Assembly (NCBI RefSeq): GCF_024211255.1
Contig: NZ_JAMLDY010000006.1
Span: forward strand, 1 to 64,000
Reading direction: 5' to 3'
DNA: 64,000 nt
Source of the DNA: Sphingomonas liriopis
GTDB lineage: Bacteria > Pseudomonadota > Alphaproteobacteria > Sphingomonadales > Sphingomonadaceae
Part shown: positions 14,993 to 20,898 of the stretch, in pieces
Layout: each line of letters opens with the position of its first letter
Numbering within the stretch: position 1 is the stretch's first letter
Program-made: the position numbers and the translations under genes
Notes under the pieces: model-generated
Told to the model about the DNA's origin: nothing
Seen by the model: the letters and a program-made list of their open reading frames with translations, nothing else
Databases searched by the model: none

Positions 14993-15229
14993 ATGTACGA
15001 CCCCAACGTCTATCTGACCGTGTCGCTCTCGTCGCTGGCCGGCCTCGCGATGGTCACCACCGCCGGCCTGTCGGGCTGGCGCAGCTGGCTGGCGCTCAAG
15101 CACCAGCAGCTCGACGTCGCCCAGGACGCCGTCCCGCCGATGCCGTCCGCCGGATCGCGGATCGAGATCGCCGACCTGAAGGAGCGGATCAAGAAGCTCG
15201 AGGCGATCGCGGCGGGTGTCGATTTGTGA
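14993..15229 (+). CDS. PspB-like small membrane/coiled-coil protein 5
   Basis: The 78-residue product has an N-terminal hydrophobic segment (YLTVSLSSLAGLAMVTTAGL) and ends in a shortened motif (IADLKERIKKLEAIAAGVDL) that lacks the final EIExLR helix. An AAAGGAGG precedes the ATG. It is the last gene of the psp run; a hairpin follows within 20 bases. Confidence 0.68.
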   Translation: MYDPNVYLTVSLSSLAGLAMVTTAGLSGWRSWLALKHQQLDVAQDAVPPMPSAGSRIEIADLKERIKKLEAIAAGVDL

Positions 15230-15245
15230 TCCGCCCTTCCCTTCC

Positions 15246-15271
15246 GTCATCCCGGCGAACGCCGGGATGAT
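15246..15271. repeat. Hairpin after the psp operon (family D half-element)
   Basis: A perfect inverted repeat, TCATCCCGGCG facing CGCCGGGATGA with a two-base loop, follows the last psp-region gene by 16 bases. It has no T-tract. It is more likely a half-copy of the dispersed palindromic repeats than an intrinsic terminator, though it could still stabilise the 3' end of the transcript. Confidence 0.6.
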
Positions 15272-15381
15272 GAAGGGGTGGAGTGGCGGGCGCCCCCCAG
15301 TGTCCCCTGCGTGGGATGACGAACCGGCAGGACGGCCAACACCGATTGCCCCCGCCCCGCCCCGCCTGTACCGCGGCGGCC

Positions 15382-15786
15382 ATGACCAGCATCGCCGACG
15401 TCCGCGACGAATATCTTTTCTTGGAAGGCTTTGACCGCATCGAGCTTTTGATCGATCAGGGAAAGGCTCTTGAGCCCATGCCCGATGCGCTGAAGACCGA
15501 TACGACGCTTGTAAAAGGGTGTACGGCCGAGGTTTGGACGTATCCCACGCGGAATGCTGACGGCACGCTTCACTTTCTAGCAGATTCGAAGTCTGGAGTT
15601 GTGAAAGGCATCATCGCTTTGGTCTTAATGACGGTACAGGACAAACAGCCAGCCGACATTTTGAACGTTGATGTTGAGGAGGAACTTAGGCCTTTCGAGG
15701 TCAGTAAGCACCTCTCATCAAAACGAACCTCCGGCATCCCCAACATGATCGCGCTGATCCGCGAGACGGCGCTGCGCTACGCCTGA
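15382..15786 (+). CDS. sufE: SufE family protein
   Basis: SufE accepts persulfide sulfur from the SufS cysteine desulfurase and passes it to the Fe-S assembly scaffold. The 134-residue protein has the family pattern: an N-terminal EYLFLEGFDRIELLIDQGK helix, the catalytic cysteine in LVKGCTAEVW, and the C-terminal SKHLSSKRTSGIPNMIALI segment. The start is the ATG after GCGGCGGCC. The middle of the gene (about 15400-15720) is clearly less GC-rich at third codon positions than its neighbours, using codons such as CTT, TTG, ATT and GTT, which suggests a different history. No suf operon genes are adjacent. Confidence 0.9.
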   Translation: MTSIADVRDEYLFLEGFDRIELLIDQGKALEPMPDALKTDTTLVKGCTAEVWTYPTRNADGTLHFLADSKSGVVKGIIALVLMTVQDKQPADILNVDVEEELRPFEVSKHLSSKRTSGIPNMIALIRETALRYA

Positions 15787-15799
15787 ATACCCCACCGTT

Positions 15800-15993
15800 C
15801 GTCATCCCCGCGCAGGCGGGGATCCATAATCACGAAGGGTTCTGAGCCTCACTGAGGTTAGCCAGTATGGATCCCCGCCTGCGCGGGGATGACGGAATGG
15901 CGGCAGGGATACCACGCATCATACCATAGCCCGCCACCCAAACCGTTCGCACTGAGCCTGTCGAAGTGCCTGAATCTCAGGATGCGTCGACAG
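15800..15993. repeat. Family C repeat plus a family B half-element
   Basis: A family C element at 15800-15895 has CATCCCCGCGCAGGCGGGGA facing its inverted copy GATCCCCGCCTGCGCGGGGA. A family B half-element at 15941-15993 (CCGTTCGCACTGAGCCTGTC) runs into the last codons of the leftward ferredoxin gene. Confidence 0.75.
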
Positions 15994-16318
15994 GCCCCGC
16001 CCCACCGGATCGCTCCTGCTCCAGCCGCGCCGCCAGTTCCACCACATCCGCTCCGCGCGGTACCACCAGCCACGTCCCCGGCGCGCGGCCGTCGATCATC
16101 GCCACCGCATCGCGCGGGCACAGCCCCAGGCACCGCGTCTCGACCACGCCGAGCGTCGCCTTGCGGCCCTTCTTCAGCCCCATGATCTTGCGCAGCATCC
16201 TGGCGAGCGGGGCCCGCCCCTTCTTGCCGAAGCCGCCGTCCAGTTTCTTCGAACATTTGCCGCAGACCAGCACCGCGCCGGTCCAGGCGCTGGGGACCCG
16301 CTTCAGCTGGGGCGCCAC
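15977..16318 (-). CDS. (2Fe-2S) ferredoxin-like protein with thioredoxin fold
   Basis: The 113-residue protein has two cysteine pairs in the pattern of thioredoxin-like [2Fe-2S] ferredoxins: VCGKCSKKLDGGFGKKG near residue 17 and TRCLGLCPRDAVAMIDGRAPG near 60. The segment between is lysine-rich (ARMLRKIMGLKKGRKA). The most likely start is the GTG at 16318, which overlaps the end of the upstream J-domain gene by 16 bases; no ATG fits. The last few residues (GPVDAS) are encoded inside a family B repeat arm. The electron-transfer partner is unknown. Confidence 0.78.
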   Translation of the reverse strand: MAPQLKRVPSAWTGAVLVCGKCSKKLDGGFGKKGRAPLARMLRKIMGLKKGRKATLGVVETRCLGLCPRDAVAMIDGRAPGTWLVVPRGADVVELAARLEQERSGGAGPVDAS

Positions 16319-16842
16319 TCGCGCCGCTCCTCCGCCGATCGCAGCACCTCGTAGGCCGCCTGCACCGTCTGGAAACGCACCGCGGCGTCGGCATCGCCGG
16401 GCCGCACGTCGGGATGATTGGCCTTGGCGAGGCGCCGCCACGCGGTCTTCACCGCCTCGAAATCGGCGTCGCCCTCCAGCCCCAGCGCTTCCAGCGCCCG
16501 CATCTCGTCGCGCGAGCGGCTGCCGTCGCCGGGGCCGCCCCAGGCGTAATGACCGGCATTGGCATAGCCCGATGCGGTGCGACTCTCCGATGCCTCGCGG
16601 CTCGCCGCTTCTTCGGCGGACAGGCCCTCGAAATAATTCCAGCCGCGATTGTATTCGGCGGCGTGCGTTTCGCAGAAATACCAGCGGTCGGGGCTGTTGG
16701 GCGATTTGGGCGCGGGACAATTGCCCGGCGCCTCGCAGCCGTGGCGGTCGCACAGCCGCACCGTCGTCGCCTCGCGGCTCGAGCCGTAGCCGCGCCAGCG
16801 GGGAAACCCCCAGTCGTTCGTTCGGGACGTGCTGCGCGCCAT
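16303..16842 (-). CDS. J-domain (DnaJ-like) protein
   Basis: The 179-residue protein carries a C-terminal J domain (from about residue 118: ALEALGLEGDADFEAVKTAW, then RRLAKANHPDVRPGD with the Hsp70-stimulating HPD motif). The N-terminal half has two Cys/His-containing segments (CDRHGCEAPGNCPAP and WYFCETHAAEYNRGWNYFEGL), which could bind zinc. This arrangement is typical of a conserved alphaproteobacterial J-domain protein. It is translated together with the ferredoxin-like gene, whose start it overlaps. Confidence 0.88.
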   Translation of the reverse strand: MARSTSRTNDWGFPRWRGYGSSREATTVRLCDRHGCEAPGNCPAPKSPNSPDRWYFCETHAAEYNRGWNYFEGLSAEEAASREASESRTASGYANAGHYAWGGPGDGSRSRDEMRALEALGLEGDADFEAVKTAWRRLAKANHPDVRPGDADAAVRFQTVQAAYEVLRSAEERREWRPS

Positions 16843-16888
16843 GGCGGCTCACATAAGCCCTTGGACGGGCGGCGCAACCGCAGCGAAT

Positions 16889-17294
16889 GTCAGAGGGTCT
16901 GTAAGCCGGGTTCTGTCCACTCCCCTTGCGGGAAGATGGGCGACCATTCCTCTACGACGACGCTTGCGCGCCGCCTCCAGCAACCAACCCGGACGACGAG
17001 CTGAAACGAAGCCCATGGGGTTCCTCAAAAAGTAATACTTTTTGGGGCGGCCCCTCTGCCGTCCCTATTCGGTCTTGCTCCCGGTGGGGTTTGCCGTGCC
17101 GCCCCCGTTACCGGGCGCGCGGTGCGCTCTTACCGCACCCTTTCACCATGGCGTCGCCGAAGCGGTCGCCGTCTGCTCTCTGTGGCACTGTCCCTGGGGT
17201 CGCCCCCGCCGGGCGTTACCCGGCACCGTCGTTTCGCGGAGCCCGGACTTTCCTCGCGCGCCCGAAGGTGCCCGCGGCCGCCCGACCCTCTGAC
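16889..17294 (-). ncRNA. rnpB: RNase P RNA, alpha class
   Basis: The catalytic RNA of RNase P matures tRNA 5' ends. On the minus strand, the 5' segment contains the universal GAGGAAAGTCCGGGCTCC (17238-17255). The 3' end reads ACAGAACCCGGCTTACAGA, and GTCAGAGGGTC at the 5' end pairs with GACCCTCTGAC at the 3' end to form P1. The central region has the expected GGTAACGG and GGTAAGAGCGCACCG elements. About 406 nt is normal for the class. An unusual A/T-rich perfect hairpin lies at 17026-17044. Confidence 0.95.
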
Positions 17295-17301
17295 GTTCCC
17301 G

Positions 17302-17327
17302 CCCTAGCGCGCGAAAGCGCGCTAGGG
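17302..17327. repeat. Inverted repeat between ampD and rnpB
   Basis: A perfect 11-bp stem, CCCTAGCGCGC facing GCGCGCTAGGG with a GAAA loop, lies eight bases before the RNase P RNA 5' end. It has no T-tract. It could be the 3' stem of the ampD transcript or part of the rnpB upstream control region. Confidence 0.7.
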
Positions 17328-17366
17328 AAGCGGCGCACGCTGCTCTACCGCAGCGTTCAGCACATA

Positions 17367-18056
17367 TCATTCATCCCCCTGCGGTTTGGGAAGCAATAGC
17401 GCGAGCAGGATCATGCGGCATTCGGCGTCGATCTCGCCGTCGATCAGTTCGGGGCGGAAGCGGCGCTGGAACGCCATGATCGCCGCCATCGCGTTGCCGA
17501 CGTCATAGCCGAAACGTTCGAGCGCGAGCAGGAAGCCGCCTTGCGTCCACATCGGGTCCATCAGCCCGCGCGTCGGCCGCGGCAGCGCGAGGCGCAGCCG
17601 GGCGAGGCGCGACCAGGGGAACAGCTCGCCGGGGTCGCGCTTGCGGGTCGGCGCGATGTCCGAATGGCCGACGACGTTGCCGCGTGTGATGCCGTAACGC
17701 TCCTTGATCGCGGCGACCAGCGGCAGCAGCGCGTCGATCTGTTCGTCGGCGAACGGGCGATAGCCGAATTCGTGACCCGGGTTGACGATCTCGATCCCGA
17801 CGCTCGCCGAATTGACGTCGGTCACCCCGCGCCAGTGCGACTTGCCCGCGTGCCAGGCGCGCTTGTCCTCCGCCACCAGGCGACAGATCGTGCCGTCCTC
17901 CTCGACCAGATAGTGCGACGACACCTTCGCCGCGGGATCGCGCAGCCGCGCCAGCGCGGACGGGCCGTCCTGCATGCCGGTATAGTGAAGCACGATCATG
18001 CTGATCGGCAGCGTCCGCTCGTCGAAGTTCGGCGAGGGCGTGTCGAGGATGGTCAT
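17367..18056 (-). CDS. N-acetylmuramoyl-L-alanine amidase, AmpD-like, with peptidoglycan-binding domain
   Basis: The enzyme cleaves the amide between muramic acid and L-Ala in (anhydro)muropeptides for cell wall recycling. The 229-residue protein has the zinc histidine H24 in MIVLHYTGM, the second histidine and aspartate in GHSDIAPTRKRDPGELFPW, and SVGIEIVNPGHEFG. The C-terminal 70 residues form a short peptidoglycan-binding domain (FGYDVGNAMAAIMAFQRRFRP). No signal peptide is visible, so it is probably cytoplasmic, as expected for AmpD. It precedes rnpB. Confidence 0.9.
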   Translation of the reverse strand: MTILDTPSPNFDERTLPISMIVLHYTGMQDGPSALARLRDPAAKVSSHYLVEEDGTICRLVAEDKRAWHAGKSHWRGVTDVNSASVGIEIVNPGHEFGYRPFADEQIDALLPLVAAIKERYGITRGNVVGHSDIAPTRKRDPGELFPWSRLARLRLALPRPTRGLMDPMWTQGGFLLALERFGYDVGNAMAAIMAFQRRFRPELIDGEIDAECRMILLALLLPKPQGDE

Positions 18057-18097
18057 ACCGCCACGTTAGCCCAGCGCGCGCCGCGACGTAAGGGGCG

Positions 18098-18943
18098 TCA
18101 GGCGACCCGGCGCTGGACCGCGGGCACCGCGACGCGATCGTAGAATCCGCGCAAGGTGCGGCTCGGCTCGAACAGGCGGGTCTGGCCGATCACCGTCTCG
18201 CCGGCGCCGAGCACCAGCGTGCCGCCCGGCCGGATCGCGGTCGCGAACCGCTCGAACACCTCCGCCTTCGCCTCGGTCGACAGATAGAGCAGGACGTTGC
18301 GGCACAGGACGAGGTCGAACGCGCCGGCGGGCGGGCGATCGGACACGAGGTTCTGCCGGCGCACGGCGACCGATCGCGTCAGCTCGGGCTTCGCCACCCA
18401 GTCGTCGCCATCGGCGTCGAACCAGCGCATCATCCGCCGGATCGGCAGGCCGCGCTGGATCTCGAACTGGTTGAAGCGCCCGGCGCGGGTGCGGGCGACC
18501 GCGGCGTCGGACACGTCGGTCGCGACGATCTCCGGCATCGTGCCGCCGGTGTCGACGCGCTCGGCGAACAGTATGGCGAGCGACAGCGGCTCCTGCCCGG
18601 TCGAACAGCCCGCGCACCAGATGCGCGGCCGCCGCCCCGCCGCCTCGACGCCCGCCACCGCCTCGACCACCAGGTCGAAGATCGGCGCGTCGCGGAAGAA
18701 CGAGGTTTCCTGGTTGAGCAGCGCATCGACGATCTGGTCGCCGATCCGCGGATCGTTGCCGTCGAGCAGCAGCGTGACGAGCTGGTCGAGCGTATCGAGG
18801 CCATGCGTGCGCAGCAGCGGCTTCAGCGCGGTATCGATCCGCCACGAACGATAGCTGGCGATCCGCTGGCCGGTGCGTGCCTCGAGCAGCGCGCTGAACA
18901 CGTTGAGCGCGACCTGCGAGACGGGAAGGGGCGCGGCGCTCAC
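18098..18943 (-). CDS. cheR: Chemotaxis protein methyltransferase CheR
   Basis: CheR methylates receptor glutamates using SAM. The 281-residue protein has the N-terminal CheR helical domain (VFSALLEARTGQRIASYRSW), the NQETSFFRD segment, the SAM-binding motif WCAGCSTGQEPLSLAI and the FDLVLCRNVLLYLSTEAK segment. The start is a GTG at 18943 overlapping the CheB stop (GTGA), so it is translated with cheB. It is the last gene of the leftward chemotaxis run. Confidence 0.93.
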   Translation of the reverse strand: MSAAPLPVSQVALNVFSALLEARTGQRIASYRSWRIDTALKPLLRTHGLDTLDQLVTLLLDGNDPRIGDQIVDALLNQETSFFRDAPIFDLVVEAVAGVEAAGRRPRIWCAGCSTGQEPLSLAILFAERVDTGGTMPEIVATDVSDAAVARTRAGRFNQFEIQRGLPIRRMMRWFDADGDDWVAKPELTRSVAVRRQNLVSDRPPAGAFDLVLCRNVLLYLSTEAKAEVFERFATAIRPGGTLVLGAGETVIGQTRLFEPSRTLRGFYDRVAVPAVQRRVA

Positions 18944-20019
18944 GGGCGGCGCCGTGCCGCGGCGAGCATGCCGATCGTGTCGGGTGGCAGGATCGCATCG
19001 GCGACGCCCGCGTCGGCGACCGCGCCGGGCATGCCCCAGATCACCGAGCTCGCCTGATCCTGTACCACCACGCATCCCCCCGCCTGATGCACCTGCCGCG
19101 CGCCGTCGACGCCGTCGCGGCCCATGCCGCTCAATACGATCGCCAGCATCCGCGATCCGAACACGCCGGCCATCGACGCGAACATCGGATCGACCGATGG
19201 CATGCAGCCGCTCTGGCTGGGTTCGCTGTTCAGCCGGATCGCCGCCGATCCGTCGGCCAGCGCGACGCAGCGGATATGCGCGTCGCCGGGGGCGACGAGG
19301 ATGCGGCCGGGGCGCAGCCGCAGCCGGTCGGTCGCCACCTCGCACGGCCGGCCGGCGAGGACCGCGAGCTGCGCGGCGAAATAGGGCATGAACGATGCCG
19401 GCAGATGCTGGGTGATGAGGATCGGCAGGCGGAATTCGGGCGGGATCGCGCGCAACAGCTGGCTGAGCGCGTGGATGCCACCGGTCGAGGCGCCGATCGC
19501 GACGACGTCATATTCGTCGGTGACCGCCATCGGCACCGGCGCGGCGGCGGATGCGCTGGCGATGCCGGCGATCCGCGCAGGGTTGGCGAGGCGATCGAGC
19601 TTGTCGACCAGCGCGTCGCTGAACAGCGTCATCCGCTCGCCCGCGGCGGGTTTCAACAGCGTATCGGCGGCGCCCAATGTCAGCGCCTGGACGGTGACCG
19701 ACGCGCCCGCGGTGGCGGAGCCCGAGACGATCAGGATCGCCGCCCCCTGCCCCGCGGCGATCAGATCGGGCAGCGCAGTGATGCCGTCGACGCCGGGCAG
19801 CTGGACGTCGAGCAGGATGAAGGCGACCGATTCGCGCGCCAGGAACGCCAGCGCCGCATCCACCGTGCTGACGCTGGCGGCGACGACATAGCGTTTTGTG
19901 CCCGCGACGATCCGCTCGATCACCGCGCGCGCGACCACCGAATCATCGACGATCAGGATGCGCGACGATGCCGGGTCGTTGGCCTCGGCCTCGACGGCAG
20001 GTTGCAGGGCGGGCGCCAC
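18940..20019 (-). CDS. cheB: Chemotaxis response regulator protein-glutamate methylesterase CheB
   Basis: CheB demethylates receptors when phosphorylated. The 359-residue protein has an N-terminal receiver (RILIVDDSVVARAVIERIV, phospho-Asp in FILLDVQLPGVDG) and a C-terminal esterase with the catalytic Ser in AIGASTGGIHAL, His in LITQHLPASFMPYF and Asp in LSGMGRDGVDGA. The start is a GTG. It lies between cheY and cheR. Confidence 0.93.
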   Translation of the reverse strand: MAPALQPAVEAEANDPASSRILIVDDSVVARAVIERIVAGTKRYVVAASVSTVDAALAFLARESVAFILLDVQLPGVDGITALPDLIAAGQGAAILIVSGSATAGASVTVQALTLGAADTLLKPAAGERMTLFSDALVDKLDRLANPARIAGIASASAAAPVPMAVTDEYDVVAIGASTGGIHALSQLLRAIPPEFRLPILITQHLPASFMPYFAAQLAVLAGRPCEVATDRLRLRPGRILVAPGDAHIRCVALADGSAAIRLNSEPSQSGCMPSVDPMFASMAGVFGSRMLAIVLSGMGRDGVDGARQVHQAGGCVVVQDQASSVIWGMPGAVADAGVADAILPPDTIGMLAAARRRP

Positions 20020-20040
20020 GATCCGGCCTTTCCGTGCGGC

Positions 20041-20406
20041 TCAGGCCATGCCGACGATCTGGAGCTTCGATTCCAGCGTGTCGCGGTCGAACGGCTTCAT
20101 GACATATTCGTCGGCCCCCGCCTCGATCGCGGCACGGATATAGGCCATGCCGTTCTCGGTCGTGCAGAACACCACCTTGGGCCGCGACGGGATCGCCGAT
20201 TCGCGCAACGCGCGCAGGAAATCCATTCCGCTCATCACCGGCATGTTCCAGTCGAGCAGGATCACGTCGGGCGCCGATACCAGGCACGCCTCCAGCGCCT
20301 CGCGCCCATCGCACGCCTCGGTGACGGTGAAGTCCAGCGTCTCCAGGATGTGGCGGGCGACCTTTCGGATCACCTTCGAATCATCGACAACCAGGCAGGT
20401 CTTCAT
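20041..20406 (-). CDS. cheY: Chemotaxis response regulator CheY
   Basis: The 121-residue single receiver domain carries the acidic pair in LVVDDSKVIRK, the phospho-Asp in VILLDWNMPVMSGMDFL, the switch Thr in VVFCTTENGM and the Lys in VMKPFD. It would carry the phosphosignal from CheA to the flagellar motor. A CtrA-like box lies about 55 bases upstream. It precedes cheB by 21 bases. Confidence 0.93.
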   Translation of the reverse strand: MKTCLVVDDSKVIRKVARHILETLDFTVTEACDGREALEACLVSAPDVILLDWNMPVMSGMDFLRALRESAIPSRPKVVFCTTENGMAYIRAAIEAGADEYVMKPFDRDTLESKLQIVGMA

Positions 20407-20459
20407 GAATGGGCCTCTATACGTGCGGTGATCGCTGGTGCGGGGGTATGACAGCGAAC

Positions 20460-20476
20460 GGTAAGCGGCGCGTTAA
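20460..20476 (-). promoter_or_regulatory. CtrA-like box upstream of cheY
   Basis: On the minus strand the sequence reads TTAA-CGCGCCG-CTTACC, matching the CtrA consensus TTAA-N7-TTAACC with one mismatch and exact 7-base spacing. The first half coincides with the cheW stop codon, so chance is possible. Similar sites precede cheA and the chemoreceptor gene at 35313. Confidence 0.4.
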
Positions 20477-20898
20477 GCCGCCAAGGCGTATTGCGGCACC
20501 AGCGCCGCGAGATCGACGACCAGCAAAGGTTCGCCATCGCGTTCGATCAGGCCGATGCCGACCCGGCCCCAGCCGTGGTCGAGCGCAAGGCCCGACGACA
20601 GCGGCTGGCGTTCGTACAGCGCGACATCCTCCAGCGCGTCGACGAGGATCGCATAGTCATGCCCGTCGATGCGGGTGATGACCGCGCGCCGCACGCTATC
20701 GGGGGTGGGGTCCAGACCCAGCGCGGTGCCGGTGTCGATCACCGTCACCACCCGGCTGCGCAGCGCGACCAGCCCGCGCACCCCGGCCTCGGTCCGCGGC
20801 ACCGCCACGATCTCGGCGATGTCGACCACCGATCCGACCTGCGTCGTGTCGATAGCGACGCCGCGCCCGGCGATCTGCGCGATCAGGAACAGGTCCAT
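20473..20898 (-). CDS. cheW: Chemotaxis coupling protein CheW
   Basis: CheW links receptors to CheA. The 141-residue protein is a single CheW-like SH3-pair domain: FLIAQIAGRGVAIDTTQVGS at the start, AVPRTEAGVRGLVALRSRVVTVID in the middle and EPLLVVDLAALVPQYALAA at the end. The ATG overlaps the cheA stop by one base (TGATG), indicating coupled translation. Confidence 0.92.
   Translation of the reverse strand: MDLFLIAQIAGRGVAIDTTQVGSVVDIAEIVAVPRTEAGVRGLVALRSRVVTVIDTGTALGLDPTPDSVRRAVITRIDGHDYAILVDALEDVALYERQPLSSGLALDHGWGRVGIGLIERDGEPLLVVDLAALVPQYALAA

Noticed and set aside
17302-17327. Rho-independent terminator of ampD
   Set aside because: The stem is perfect but no T-run follows on the minus strand, and it abuts the rnpB 5' end; left as an unassigned inverted repeat.
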